64,000 bases of DNA from Granulicella aggregans (GCF_014203275.1 NZ_JACHIP010000001.1:124001-188000), one strand, 5' to 3'. Positions 27,379 to 36,373 are shown, numbered from the stretch's first letter. Made by a program: numbers and translations. The notes: generated by a model from the sequence alone, not told the origin.

Positions 27379-28056
27379 ATGACCGGACTCGCACTGGAAA
27401 CCGTCCGCAAGCGACAGGGTGTCTCACAGGTCCAGGCAGCGAAGCTCCTCGGGCTTTCGCAGCCCATGCTTTCCCATATGGAGACCGGGAAGAGGAATGT
27501 CAGCCTTGAAGTGGCGCAGCGTGCGGCAGAGCTCTTTGGTGGAGAACCGACGGCCTTACCATTGAACCCGCTTCCGAGGCACAGCGACGAAACGCTCGCC
27601 TCGGAACTTGGAAGGCTGGGGTATCCGGGATACGCACACCTGTCTGGCCGTCTTCGCAATCCGGCCGAGTTTCTACTCGATGCGTTGGATCACTCCGACC
27701 TCGATGTGCGCACCACGGAAGGTCTTCCATGGGTCGTGCTGAAGTATCCACATCTCGATTGGTCTTGGCTCCTCAGAGAAGTAAAGCTAAGGAACCGCCA
27801 AAATCGCCTCGGCTTCGTCGCATCGCTGGCGAATAGGATGGCACTTCAGAACGGCCCACTTGTTGTGTTAAATGTCTTAGAGCCCGTGTTGCGGGAACTA
27901 GAGGACGCACGCCTTGCGAAGGAAGACACATTGTGCCAAGAGTCGTGGCCTCTGTCTCGCAAACAACATGTCCGAGCCGTGAGGTCGAAACTTGCTGCGC
28001 ATTGGAACCTAGACACCCGACTCTCGGAGGTGGACCTTGCGAACTACGTTGCCTGA
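27379..28056 (+). CDS. XRE-family HTH regulator, antitoxin-like
   Basis: A 225-residue protein. Residues ~5-60 form a Cro/CI HTH (LETVRKRQGVSQVQAAKLLG, LSQPMLSHMETGKRNVSLEV). The C-terminal 150 residues are helical and unassigned (LLREVKLRNRQNRLGFVASL). ATG 27379 follows GAGG; an in-frame extension upstream would run through the palindromic operator. The downstream nucleotidyltransferase gene starts within its last codons. HTH plus nucleotidyltransferase pairs of this type act as toxin-antitoxin or abortive-infection systems; this would be the antitoxin and repressor. Confidence 0.8.
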   Translation: MTGLALETVRKRQGVSQVQAAKLLGLSQPMLSHMETGKRNVSLEVAQRAAELFGGEPTALPLNPLPRHSDETLASELGRLGYPGYAHLSGRLRNPAEFLLDALDHSDLDVRTTEGLPWVVLKYPHLDWSWLLREVKLRNRQNRLGFVASLANRMALQNGPLVVLNVLEPVLRELEDARLAKEDTLCQESWPLSRKQHVRAVRSKLAAHWNLDTRLSEVDLANYVA

Positions 28057-28593
28057 GCCGTGGTTGTCGTTCTTAAGAGAACTTGATCCAATCGCCGGCG
28101 AGCCGACCAAGATCCCTTGTATCGGCGGTTTCGCTGTCACGCAGCACTACGGCTCCTCACGGACGACGGTTGACTTGGACGTCATCGATGTAGCGCCCAT
28201 CGCTTCACGCAATCGGCTGCTTGAAGCTGGCGGGAAGGTTCTTCTTTAGCAAGGAAGCACCGAGTCTACCTGGACTTCGTCGGCATTGCACAAGTTCCGT
28301 ACGAGTATGAGGAGCGGCTCGCCCCGATCTATGAAGGTGTCTTCGAAAACATCCATCTGTTCGCAATGGATCCCTACGACATCGCCCTCTGCAAGTTGAA
28401 GCGTGACAATGATCGCGACTTTCAGGACATGCTCTTTCTTGCACGGACTACGCCATTTGATCTTGAAGTGTTCGAGCAGCGCTATCGCGAAGAGCTCAGG
28501 CCTTACCTGTTTGGCAGTGTCGGCGAAGCCGATTTAACTTTCGCGCGTTGGATGGAGGCGATCAAGGAGGACCGAGGGAAGGCAGAGGACTAG
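28037..28593 (+). pseudogene. Frameshifted nucleotidyltransferase-like toxin (AbiEii/DUF6036 type)
   Basis: It starts at TTG 28037 with GGAGG 6 nt upstream, overlapping the HTH gene by 20 bp. Frame one gives IPCIGGFAVTQHYGSSRT then TVDLDVI, the GG and DxD signature of a minimal nucleotidyltransferase, and ends LLEAGGKVLL-stop at 28,249. The next frame resumes at ~28,234 with EGSSLARKHRVYLDFVGIAQ and continues with AMDPYDIALCKLKRDNDRDF to 28,593. A one-base indel near 28,230-28,240 (in the ggcgggaagg run) joins them. Either the toxin is inactivated or the site is a sequencing error or programmed shift. Confidence 0.7.
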
Positions 28594-28877
28594 AACCGAG
28601 AAGTACGCCGCAGTTCCGCATCTTCGCGCTCATTCTCGAGCATCAAGTCATCAAGAGTGGGCCGCTTACTCACTGCGACCTGAAGTTTAAACTCCAAGCC
28701 GAGCGCAATCAGGATGTTGTTTACCTTCGTGTATCCGAGGTCACCCATTCTGCCATTCTCAAGAGTGTCCAACGTTGACCGGCTAACGCGCGCCATCTTC
28801 GCAAGCTCGGCTTGGGTCAAGCCGGCTGCCTTCCGTCGCGTCGCAATCTGTTCACCAACATCGATCAGGAACAACAT
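28590..28877 (-). CDS. XRE-family HTH protein, HipB-like
   Basis: A 95-residue protein with a classic HTH: IATRRKAAGLTQAELAKMAR, VSRSTLDTLENGRM. This is followed by NNILIALGLEFKLQVAVSK and an acidic tail. Its size and tail match HipB/antitoxin-type regulators. It diverges from hipB at 29,070 across a 192-bp region with an inverted repeat. It converges with the frameshifted nucleotidyltransferase (4-bp overlap). It may be a solitary antitoxin left after toxin loss. Confidence 0.75.
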   Translation of the reverse strand: MLFLIDVGEQIATRRKAAGLTQAELAKMARVSRSTLDTLENGRMGDLGYTKVNNILIALGLEFKLQVAVSKRPTLDDLMLENEREDAELRRTSRF

Positions 28878-29020
28878 GGTCGCTAAGTATATCGGGCGAA
28901 GCTAATCATCACGAAAGTTGCGGTCGCAAAGCCAAAGTAGGCCCTCTCAATCTGCGTTCGGCAGCTGACAGTGTATCTTCCGCTGCAGCGGTGCTTGCAA
29001 AGGCATTCTTCGCAATAATG

Positions 29021-29065
29021 AGCAATATAAGACACATAGAATACTGTTTGGTGTATTTTATTGCT
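29021..29065. promoter_or_regulatory. Imperfect inverted repeat before hipB
   Basis: Arms AGCAATATAAGACAC (29,021-29,035) and GTGTATTTTATTGCT (29,051-29,065) pair at 13 of 15 positions with a 15-bp spacer, ending 4 nt before the hipB ATG. HipB-type repressors bind such palindromes to silence their own operon. Function is inferred from position. Confidence 0.5.
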
Positions 29066-29069
29066 TGTT

Positions 29070-29432
29070 ATGGGGAAGACAACACCATCGCTCGTACCAC
29101 GGGTTGCCCGCTTGCTCGATGGGGTCGGCGCTCATTTAAAGCTTGCACGGCTCCGACGCAAGTACTCGGCGGAGACCGTGGCGCAACGCGCAGGAATCAC
29201 GAGGCGCACCCTATCTAAGGTAGAGCAGGGAGACCCGGCGGTTGCGCTGGGGGTGTACGCGCGGGTGATGCAGGTATTGAGGTTGGAAGACGATTTGGCA
29301 CTGCTGGCCAAGGACGATGAACTGGGTCGAAAGCTGCAAGATGCCGGAATCACCGCCAAACTTAGGGCCCCTAAACGCCTCGCCGCTGCGAAGAATGAGA
29401 CCGCACTGGATCAAGCAGAAGGACGTGGGTGA
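29070..29432 (+). CDS. hipB: HipB-like antitoxin
   Basis: A 120-residue XRE HTH protein (LARLRRKYSAETVAQRAGIT, RRTLSKVEQGDPAVALGVYA) with a basic tail. It overlaps the hipA start as TGATG, the standard coupled arrangement. In HipBA systems it neutralises the kinase and represses the operon. No clear Shine-Dalgarno precedes ATG 29070, and translation may be leaderless or start at the TTG at 29061. The inverted repeat ends just upstream. Confidence 0.85.
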   Translation: MGKTTPSLVPRVARLLDGVGAHLKLARLRRKYSAETVAQRAGITRRTLSKVEQGDPAVALGVYARVMQVLRLEDDLALLAKDDELGRKLQDAGITAKLRAPKRLAAAKNETALDQAEGRG

Positions 29433-30682
29433 TGGCGGCTATAGAGACGGTCGAGGTCTACCTGGATGCCGTCCAAACGGCCGAGCCAAATCTTATGGGA
29501 ACGCTTCACTGTCAGCGGAGCGGTAAGGGGGAACTCTTTTCTTTCAAGTACGCCAAGGCCTGGCTTGATCAGGCGGAGGCCTTTGCCTTTGACCCTGACC
29601 TCACACTAGGCGAAGGTCGTCAGTATCCTTCTGCGGATCGATCGAACTTCGGCATCTTCACCGATTCGTCTCCGGACCGCTGGGGACGCGTACTGATGCA
29701 GCGCCGGGAAAATGCTCGTGCGCGTCATGAAGGAGTTCGTCCGCGGACGCTGACGGAGTGTGATTTTCTGTTGGGCGTCCACGACGAAACGCGACTCGGC
29801 GCACTGCGATTCAAACCGCCAGGCGGCCCTTACGTCGATAGTGATACAAGATTCGCCGCGCCGCCTCTTACTTCGCTGCGGGAGTTGCAAGCAGCGAGCC
29901 TTCAGTTTGAGCGGCACTTGAACGACGAGGAACATCCCGACTACGCGAAGTGGCTAGCTCAGCTTATCGCCCCAGGGAGCTCTCTCGGAGGAGCTCGTCC
30001 CAAGGCTTCCGTCCGAGATGAAAAGGGAACCCTCTGCATAGCCAAGTTCCCGAGCCGCCAAGACACGCGAGACATCGGAGCTTGGGAGCTGGTGGCTCAT
30101 TCACTTGTACGTAAATCAGGTATTCAGGTTCCAGACGCCAGAGCACTCCATTACGCAGAGAGTGCATTCACCACCTTTCTCGCTAAAAGGTTTGACCGAA
30201 CGGCGAAAGGGGGGCGTGTCGCTTTTGTCTCAGCAATGCCTCTCACACAGAGGAAGGACGGGGAAGCAGGAGCGAGCTACCTGGAGCTTGTTGAACTCCT
30301 GCAATCCAGAGGTGCTGACACCCATGCCGACTGTGAGCAACTGTTCCGGCGAGTTCTCTTGAACGTTCGCATTCACAACACGGACGACCATCTCCGCAAC
30401 CACGGTTTCTTCGTCGACGCACAGGGGATTCGTCTTTCGCCGGCATACGACATCAATCCTTCCGTCGATCGCGATGAGCTTTCGCTTGCTATCGACGAAA
30501 CAGAGAGCACATGTGATATTTCCGTCGCCATGAATGCCTACAAGACCTACGGGATCTCCTCCGCTGAAGCAGACGCAGCGCTAGAGTCTGTTGAAGCGGC
30601 TGTGGTCGGATGGAGAACAGAGGCTACCAGGTTCGGAATTTCCAAAGCGGAGCAGGACGTTATGGCAGCCGCGTTCGAATAG
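29432..30682 (+). CDS. hipA: HipA-family serine/threonine kinase toxin
   Basis: A 416-residue HipA-like kinase. Residues ~10-110 form the N-subdomain 1 (FSPEYL-like region here FSFKYAKAWLDQAEAFAF, then SSPDRWGR). The P-loop region is GSSLGGARPKASV, the catalytic loop NVRIHNTDDHLRNHGF, and the metal site SPAYDINPS. Family members phosphorylate glutamyl-tRNA synthetase or related targets and arrest growth. The gene looks intact, and it overlaps hipB by one base at TGATG. Together they form a type II toxin-antitoxin module that can stabilise the island. Confidence 0.92.
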   Translation: MAAIETVEVYLDAVQTAEPNLMGTLHCQRSGKGELFSFKYAKAWLDQAEAFAFDPDLTLGEGRQYPSADRSNFGIFTDSSPDRWGRVLMQRRENARARHEGVRPRTLTECDFLLGVHDETRLGALRFKPPGGPYVDSDTRFAAPPLTSLRELQAASLQFERHLNDEEHPDYAKWLAQLIAPGSSLGGARPKASVRDEKGTLCIAKFPSRQDTRDIGAWELVAHSLVRKSGIQVPDARALHYAESAFTTFLAKRFDRTAKGGRVAFVSAMPLTQRKDGEAGASYLELVELLQSRGADTHADCEQLFRRVLLNVRIHNTDDHLRNHGFFVDAQGIRLSPAYDINPSVDRDELSLAIDETESTCDISVAMNAYKTYGISSAEADAALESVEAAVVGWRTEATRFGISKAEQDVMAAAFE

Positions 30683-31022
30683 AGGTACTTTCGAAGCGGG
30701 GCCGGTTGCGGAAGCCGTATCTCTCGCAATGGCCGAGCTCTTCGCGCACCGTACACGCATCATGGCATGGAGGGAAGGGCCGCGTCACACGCAGCGGACC
30801 GCCAATCCGCTGCGGATCCCAACTCACCGACCGATAAGTTCGTGTGACTGAGATGTGCGCACTCGCTCTCGATATCCGTTCCCAGCACGGTATTGGGCGA
30901 TCCGGGCCGACGGAGCACAGATACTCCGATCAAGGGGTAGCTTCTCTCTAGAACCTTGGGAATCTTGATTCGACCGCGAAAGTCGAGAATATGCCCACTG
31001 ATTATCCGCATCCAGAGTTTTA
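30683..31022. other. Intergenic stretch; possible small minus-strand frame
   Basis: There are 340 bases between hipA and the protease cluster. An 83-codon minus-strand frame (30,760-31,011) starts 12 nt after the stop of the cluster's last gene and begins RIISGHILDFRGRIKIPKVL. The spacing resembles that of the preceding gene pair, but there is no ribosome site or known motif. I do not call it a gene. No terminator was recognised. Confidence 0.3.
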
Positions 31023-31433
31023 TCAGCGCGAAGACGAAGCCTTCAAACTGTCTCGCATGGACTGCTCAAGATTTTGAAGTCTTTGCTGAGTCTCGGAGGT
31101 GCAATCTCCACTTTTTCGCAGTGCCGCAATCTCAGCAGAGATTGCATTTCGCTGATCGCGCTCGTGCAGGCTTGCCGGCGAGGCTTCCGCAAACCTGGCA
31201 CCGAGAGATGGTCGAAAGGGCGGCAGTTCACCATAGTCAGCCTCTGCCGCTCCCTGTCCTTTAAGCTCACGCACTACCTGCTCAAACTCAACCCTGCCAA
31301 GGAACTTTACGCTGTCCTCGGGAGAAAACTCGAGCTTAGACAACAAAGCGTGAGGAGTGGCGACGCCCAGTGAACGCAGCTTCTCACATGTGGACGCGCC
31401 AACTCCAAGCTTGTCGATGTATTCATAGGCCAT
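31023..31433 (-). CDS. Small helical protein with HhH-like start
   Basis: A 136-residue protein. The first ~55 residues (YIDKLGVGASTCEKLRSLGV, ATPHALLSKL) resemble helix-hairpin-helix or SAM-like repeats; residues ~95-130 form a charged helix likely to coil (RNAISAEIAALRKSG, TSETQQRLQNLEQSMRD). It follows the papain-like protease gene after 12 nt and must be co-expressed. The protease N-terminus has a comparable motif (STLPELVQETFHALGYHTVE), so these may be matching adaptor domains (inference). Confidence 0.6.
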   Translation of the reverse strand: MAYEYIDKLGVGASTCEKLRSLGVATPHALLSKLEFSPEDSVKFLGRVEFEQVVRELKGQGAAEADYGELPPFRPSLGARFAEASPASLHERDQRNAISAEIAALRKSGDCTSETQQRLQNLEQSMRDSLKASSSR

Positions 31434-31444
31434 AAGGGACCCTC

Positions 31445-32521
31445 TTACTCCAGAGAATACGCCTCATGTCCGTAGGTTGTCAGATAGCTGTAGGGCATAC
31501 TGCCATACCCAACTCCGAACTCTCCCGCAACAGCCCAATAGCCGTTCCAACTGTTCCTAAGGAGGAAGCGCCCATACCCATTCGGAGCATCGTCCGGCAG
31601 GTCCTGATACCCCACGAGACAGACAGCGTGACCCTCGTGAGTGACCGTGCCCGGAAAAGGCAGTGTCACCCGACCGCTGTTCCTGATCTCGTCTGTCTCC
31701 CAGGAGTCGCGAAAGTAGGCCACTGCGACAGCAACACAACGCCCTTGATCCAGCTCTGCCTTTATCTGGGAGATGTCAGCGCAGTCCAACATATTCACGG
31801 CTGTTGCCCGATAAGACAAAGCCTCCGTGGCGGCGCCTGCGGGAGGAGGGTCCTGCCCCTCGTTTCCAGCGATATCGTTGCGAACGTATGGCCAGGTATT
31901 GTCCAGGCAGGTGCCATCGGTCTGAAGCAAAGGCATGGCGTATTCGAGAAACGTGCCAGGCTGGTTAGAGATCCCATCATGCTGTTTGTCGTTCCAGTAA
32001 GCGAATTGCTCGGACAGAGCGATCTGATCTCTCCTGCTCTTGAACAGGGCGTGTTCCAGACACGCAACGGAAGCGAAGCCGACACAGGTGCCGCGGTACG
32101 CCTGATCACGAATCGCCTGCATCTCCGGAATCAGGTTGACGTCCGCATCCCCTGGATTCGCAGAGGGCAGCGCGGCCGCGGTCGCAGGCGGCGGCGGCAG
32201 AGCAGCAGGCAGGATGGCCTGCGCAGGTTGCCGCAACCTCGCACCGTGGCGGTACCTCGCGCTCCTGACCGCGAAGGGAGCCTGGGGTGGAGCGATCCCC
32301 GCGAATTGCTCCGCAATAATCTGACTAACGGGAAGGCCCAGCCTTTCGTCGAGTTCATGCCCAAAAAGCTGTAGGACCGAAAGAACCTGTTCGACGGTAT
32401 GGTACCCAAGCGCGTGGAACGTCTCTTGGACAAGCTCGGGGAGCGTGGAGGTTGAGATGCGATGGCTCCCTTTCAGCAGGGGCAGCCGGCGTAAATTGGA
32501 ACTCTCTTGCAGTTGTGACAT
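31445..32521 (-). CDS. Papain-like C1 cysteine protease with adaptor-like N-terminus
   Basis: A 358-residue protein. Residues 20-75 are a helical adaptor-like region (LPELVQETFHALGYHTVEQV), followed by a Pro/Ala-rich linker (~90-125). The peptidase C1 domain has Q140 in IRDQAYRGTC, nucleophile C146, H298 in HEGHAVCLVGY and N323 in LRNSWNGYW. No signal peptide, so cytoplasmic. ATG 32521 follows AGGAG. It is part of the minus-strand cluster with clostripain and CHAT proteases. Papain-like proteases with adaptor-type N-termini are known from bacterial conflict systems; role as effector or activator is inferred. Confidence 0.85.
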   Translation of the reverse strand: MSQLQESSNLRRLPLLKGSHRISTSTLPELVQETFHALGYHTVEQVLSVLQLFGHELDERLGLPVSQIIAEQFAGIAPPQAPFAVRSARYRHGARLRQPAQAILPAALPPPPATAAALPSANPGDADVNLIPEMQAIRDQAYRGTCVGFASVACLEHALFKSRRDQIALSEQFAYWNDKQHDGISNQPGTFLEYAMPLLQTDGTCLDNTWPYVRNDIAGNEGQDPPPAGAATEALSYRATAVNMLDCADISQIKAELDQGRCVAVAVAYFRDSWETDEIRNSGRVTLPFPGTVTHEGHAVCLVGYQDLPDDAPNGYGRFLLRNSWNGYWAVAGEFGVGYGSMPYSYLTTYGHEAYSLE

Positions 32522-32627
32522 AGTATTCTCCTGGCTTTTCATAGGTTGATGTAAGAAGAATTGCGAAGGCCGTTGAGCTCTTGCGGATCGAGTGGAGCTT
32601 GGCCGAATCCTATTTGCAAGAAGTGGG

Positions 32628-34028
32628 CTATTGCTGTTCGGTGATCATTACTGGAGTGCTCGAAGTGAGCGTCGGATTGCTGCTCGAACGCAGTGTCGCG
32701 GTTGTGGTTCCCGGTACGTAATCAGCCGGTAGGTGTACCATCGCCGATGCGGTCTTGCCGTCGCTTGTTGTCACGGTGCCGAAGACAAAGGACTTAGTGC
32801 CACCTAGCACGACTTGGGTGTCGCCCTGCGCGATGTCCGTTCCTGTTAGAGTCATCGTGACCGTGGTGTCTGGTTTAGAACCTTTTGGCACCGTCGCTGT
32901 GGACAATGCCGGTGCCGGAATCGCCGTTTGGATGAACGTTCCATCGACGCAGACATCAGCGGTGTAAAGCATGTTTACTCCACCGGTGAGTCCGGCGTAC
33001 TCAAAAGGATCGCGGAGGTACTGCTTTTGATCTCCGCGATTCATTACTTCATCGAGCGGGATAAACATTGCGATGGCTTTGCTGCTCTTTTTATTGATGA
33101 TCGTATTCGTGATGAACGCACTATCGCTTAGCCGGTTGAGTTGTGTCGCAGTGTGGTCGGGAAGCATGTTGGTGTAAGCGTTGATGAAAGGACCGTTGAA
33201 TTGAGCCACCGCGCTTCCCATTACGTCAGAGAATGAGGTCAAACCACTGATTCCCGCAGCCACCGAACCTATTCCCTGAAAGATGTGTAAGTACCGGTTG
33301 CGAGGATCGTAGTCCTGGCCCTTTTCGGGAACCCCGCGCAAGAGGGTGAGATCCTGGCCCGATGCAGAGAACCGGTACGACCCCGGCGTTCCTGCGGGGG
33401 ATAAGTAAGGACTGAAGTCGATACTCACGTCCTGCAGCATGTATTGAAAGTCGGGGCTCAGGTTCTCGACGGTAACCTGATAGACCGCAAAACGTCTGCC
33501 GAGCCGATAACCAAAATCGTCTTCTGCCGTGTCCGGCGTCAGAATCTCGCGATGCACGCGAATCAAGGACACCGCTGGAGACGAACTCCCGGTTCCACAG
33601 GTCGTAGGAGTACTGGATGCCGAGCCGCCTACGTATGGAATCTCAGTAGCGTTGGCTACCGCAGTAGGAGTCGGAGCCGAGTTTCCAGTCCCAGCCCCAG
33701 CCCCAGCGCCCAACCCGGCAGGGTTGTTCTGTCCCTGGCTTGGCGGCTGCGCTGCGACCACCACTGCCATGCGGCTTGCGGCAACGCTCAAGGAGCGTTC
33801 AACCAACGCCTTTTCGCGAAGAATACGCTCTGCGTTCTGCAGACAGCGAACCTGTTTCGCGAGCTTCTTAGGATCCGTCTCACTCTCATCCACTTTGCAC
33901 GACTTTTTTGCCGCCGCTGAGTAATCGGTTGCCGTAGGCGTTGATATCTGTCCAGCATGTATGGGTCTTGATTGCATCGTGAGAGCTGATAGCACGAATA
34001 GGATTGAGATGGAGATCCGCTTTGTCAT
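32628..34028 (-). CDS. Exported protein with IPT-like C-terminus
   Basis: A 466-residue protein with signal peptide (RISISILFVLSALTMQSRPI, cleavage near HAG). After a charged region (CKVDESETDPKKLAKQVRCL) there is a Gly/Ala/Thr-rich linker (~105-145), then a domain with VYQVTVENLSPDFQYMLQDV and SYRFSASGQDLTLLRG. The last 85 residues resemble an IPT/Ig fold (TVPKGSKPDTTVTMTLTGTD...VMITEQQ). The unknown domain is similar in style to surface or secretion-associated proteins. It sits within the protease cluster, so it may be a surface target or partner of that system. Confidence 0.65.
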   Translation of the reverse strand: MTKRISISILFVLSALTMQSRPIHAGQISTPTATDYSAAAKKSCKVDESETDPKKLAKQVRCLQNAERILREKALVERSLSVAASRMAVVVAAQPPSQGQNNPAGLGAGAGAGTGNSAPTPTAVANATEIPYVGGSASSTPTTCGTGSSSPAVSLIRVHREILTPDTAEDDFGYRLGRRFAVYQVTVENLSPDFQYMLQDVSIDFSPYLSPAGTPGSYRFSASGQDLTLLRGVPEKGQDYDPRNRYLHIFQGIGSVAAGISGLTSFSDVMGSAVAQFNGPFINAYTNMLPDHTATQLNRLSDSAFITNTIINKKSSKAIAMFIPLDEVMNRGDQKQYLRDPFEYAGLTGGVNMLYTADVCVDGTFIQTAIPAPALSTATVPKGSKPDTTVTMTLTGTDIAQGDTQVVLGGTKSFVFGTVTTSDGKTASAMVHLPADYVPGTTTATLRSSSNPTLTSSTPVMITEQQ

Positions 34029-34164
34029 GGTCTTTTCCTCTGAGTAACGATTTCGTTATCTGGGGCTCTGCCCCCTTGTTTGTCATGAGGTACAATCAGG
34101 AGCCGCCCGTAGGGTCTTCCGAATCTGGACGCGGCCCATTCGGGCGGTGCCATCCGAGCAGTGG

Positions 34165-34584
34165 CTAAAGGTTCACAACCTTCGGGTCGCTCAGGTGGTA
34201 GTCGGCGGCTACCCGCGCTCTGGCCGTATCTTCTTTGTCGATCTTGACCGCCTTGATCAGATCCAGTGCGTGGTTCCAGAAGGCCGAGCCTCCAGCCGAT
34301 AACAGCCCCATCACCCCGTACGAGAGGACCGGATGTGCTCCCGCGCTCGCGCCAAGAGAGCTCAAAATATCGATTCCCGAGAATTTCGCAATCGCACCGC
34401 CGATCAGCGCCGACAGCAGATGAATTGCGGTGCATCGCCACGACTCCATCTGCGGATTCGTGCTCGGAGCAAACAGCCACGCGAAGAGCGGCGTTGCTCC
34501 CACGCTCTGTTTAAGTATCTCGATCACACGCTCAACGGCCACGCTAAGCGCTAAGCTTGTCGCCACCAACGATTGCAGATTCAT
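34165..34584 (-). CDS. Small membrane protein of the protease cluster
   Basis: A 139-residue protein with three hydrophobic stretches: residues ~3-22 (LQSLVATSLALSVAVERVIE), ~52-75 (TAIHLLSALIGGAIAKFSGI) and ~85-108 (HPVLSYGVMGLLSAGGSAFW), and a charged cytoplasmic tail. A GGAGAG site precedes ATG 34584. Size and layout resemble holins or pore-forming small effectors, but no family is assigned. It lies between the anti-sigma-like gene and the exported IPT protein on the same strand. Confidence 0.6.
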   Translation of the reverse strand: MNLQSLVATSLALSVAVERVIEILKQSVGATPLFAWLFAPSTNPQMESWRCTAIHLLSALIGGAIAKFSGIDILSSLGASAGAHPVLSYGVMGLLSAGGSAFWNHALDLIKAVKIDKEDTARARVAADYHLSDPKVVNL

Positions 34585-34888
34585 ATCTCTCCCCTTCAGT
34601 AGCTGATATCAGGCTCTGGCGGGTTCTGCATCATTGGTTTGGCGACTCTATTGCGTCAGGACGCACTTAGGGCAGAACCATGCTTGCGTGGAACCTTGAG
34701 CCTTCACATTGCTATGCGAGGAAAAGAAAAGTATTTCTAATTTATTCTTGGGAGATAGATCTTTTTGGAGAAGAGTCAGGTCGAACTTCGGAGCCAGCGG
34801 TAAACACCGTAAGGCTTCGGATCGCGAAGTTATCCCTCGGTCTAACCTATGCACCGTCGACGAGTTCCATTCCTAGAGGACGGACAGA
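34585..34888. other. Intergenic gap inside the protease cluster
   Basis: There are 304 bases between the anti-sigma-like gene and the small membrane protein. No gene is seen. It may contain a second promoter for the downstream half of the cluster (membrane, IPT, papain-like, helical genes), possibly read by the ECF sigma factor. I could not find a convincing -35/-10 pair by eye. Confidence 0.35.
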
Positions 34889-35737
34889 CTACTTCGCACT
34901 TGAAACTTCAAACCAATAAGAAGTTTCTCCCGAGCCCTGCTCCTTCACGAGGATCCGGCAGCGACCATACGGCACCGCGGAAGCAGGAATGTCCAAAGCC
35001 AGGACAGCGCCGTTTGCCACCCGTTTGGCTTCGACAGAGTCGCTGAACCAGAAGACCGTTCCACCCTGTTCTGCTTCTACCCTCAGCTTGTTCGTGAGAA
35101 GAGAGCTGGTCAGAGCGATTGACACGTGCAGTCTAGCAGTGGACTTAGCCATAGTGATCTGTGGCACGGCTTCCCGCCCACGGCTCAATCCGGGCCGAAA
35201 GAGCAGCAGCGTCGCTATCTCAGTGGGAGGCGCGGCGGTCCACGTGCTTGCCTTGGGGAGCACTTGAACGGCCATCGCAACCTGGCTTTGCTCCTCTGCG
35301 ATATGCCGCTCGTGTTGCTGGTTCCAGAAGAACAGCGCGCTTGAACCCAACGCGAGCCCTGCGGCTATCTTCAGGAAGACTCTTCTGTCCGGCATCGTCA
35401 GGACTGCACCGCGCCACCGCGAAGCTACGCCAGCATGGGCCGCAGTCAGCCGCGGCAACCGACGCATCAGCAGCACCGATCGAAGTTGCCGTTGGCGCTC
35501 AGGCGGCACCAGGAAATGGCACTCCATCGCGTCAGAGTCGGCAGCCGTCATGAGACCATCCGCGTACTCTTCAAGGAGGTCGTCTTCCAGAGAACCCACA
35601 TATTCGGAAAAGTAGGGATCGAGCAGCATCTTCTCATCAAACTTCTCCGACAGTTCGTCTTCGTCGGGAATCTTCCCCAGCAGGTAGGAACGAATTGTCG
35701 CGTCATCATATGTAGAGTCGTACATCATCGTCACCAT
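34889..35737 (-). CDS. Anti-sigma-like membrane protein
   Basis: A 282-residue protein. The N-terminal ~75 residues are acidic (SYLLGKIPDEDELSEKFDEK, VGSLEDDLLEEYADGLM), as in sigma-binding domains of Acidobacteriota anti-sigma proteins, but lack a zinc-binding HxxxCxxC. There is one transmembrane segment near residue 125 (FLKIAAGLALGSSALFFW). The C-terminal 130 residues are a beta-rich extracytoplasmic domain (LHVSIALTSSLLTNKLRVEA). It starts 7 nt after the ECF sigma gene. ATG 35737 was preferred because the longer frame overlaps sigma. It likely sequesters that factor until a signal, perhaps proteolysis, releases it. Confidence 0.7.
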   Translation of the reverse strand: MVTMMYDSTYDDATIRSYLLGKIPDEDELSEKFDEKMLLDPYFSEYVGSLEDDLLEEYADGLMTAADSDAMECHFLVPPERQRQLRSVLLMRRLPRLTAAHAGVASRWRGAVLTMPDRRVFLKIAAGLALGSSALFFWNQQHERHIAEEQSQVAMAVQVLPKASTWTAAPPTEIATLLLFRPGLSRGREAVPQITMAKSTARLHVSIALTSSLLTNKLRVEAEQGGTVFWFSDSVEAKRVANGAVLALDIPASAVPYGRCRILVKEQGSGETSYWFEVSSAK

Positions 35738-35744
35738 CAGGAAT

Positions 35745-36356
35745 CTAGTTATAGGCAGAGCGTTGCAAGCAGCCTGTAATGCAGTCGCGTAGCTTGAGGC
35801 GAATCCGGTGAGCTGCAATCCGCAGACTGTTGAGTCCGCCGTTTTGCACGGCAAGGTGTTTACGCTTCTCGATCTTTTCGCGTCCTTGAAACTGGTGATA
35901 TTCCAAAATAAGCTTGCGCTCTGAATCCGAAAGTTTGCCCAGGCAGTGGCTCAAGCATCTGTCTTCTTGTTCCGTGAAGTCTTCATTTATATGTTTGCCT
36001 GCCGGGATACAGTCATCTTCCAGAGACACCGGCCTTTTCTTGAGCTCGTCCAAATATTCGCGCCACATGTTCCGTGCCACGCCGTAACAGAGGCGAATCG
36101 CCGAAGGATAGTCCTGTGACTTGGAGTACACTTGAGCGGCTCTCTCAAGCGTCTTGGCAGCAAGGTCCTCAGCGTCCACACAGCCTTTCCGAACAAAAAG
36201 CTTTGTAAGTTGCCGCTTGATATCCAGATATTCGACCCCGGCTTGCCCGTGGTCCGGCGAGAGCCATCGTAGGAAGAAATCGAAATCCGTCTGAGGCATA
36301 TCTTTTTGTTGCGGAGGACCAGGATCGTTCATAGGATGCTTCATTGTAAGGTCCAT
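35745..36356 (-). CDS. ECF-type RNA polymerase sigma factor
   Basis: About 203 residues. The region 2 equivalent includes AEDLAAKTLERAAQVYSKSQ and IRLCYGVARNMWREYLDELK; region 4 includes HCLGKLSDSERKLILEYHQF and ending NSLRIAAHRIRLKLRDCI. This fits the divergent sigma-70 factors common in Acidobacteriota with CHAT or TPR partners. It is preceded by the TPR-CHAT gene (17-nt gap) and followed by the anti-sigma-like gene. It would switch on its own cluster or unlinked genes. ATG 36344 is a possible alternative start. Confidence 0.85.
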   Translation of the reverse strand: MDLTMKHPMNDPGPPQQKDMPQTDFDFFLRWLSPDHGQAGVEYLDIKRQLTKLFVRKGCVDAEDLAAKTLERAAQVYSKSQDYPSAIRLCYGVARNMWREYLDELKKRPVSLEDDCIPAGKHINEDFTEQEDRCLSHCLGKLSDSERKLILEYHQFQGREKIEKRKHLAVQNGGLNSLRIAAHRIRLKLRDCITGCLQRSAYN

Positions 36357-36373
36357 CGTCTTTCCCGCCTGCC

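Noticed and set aside
28230..28250. Programmed frameshift in the nucleotidyltransferase gene
   Set aside because: No classic slippery heptamer or downstream structure was seen; a simple indel is the plainer reading.
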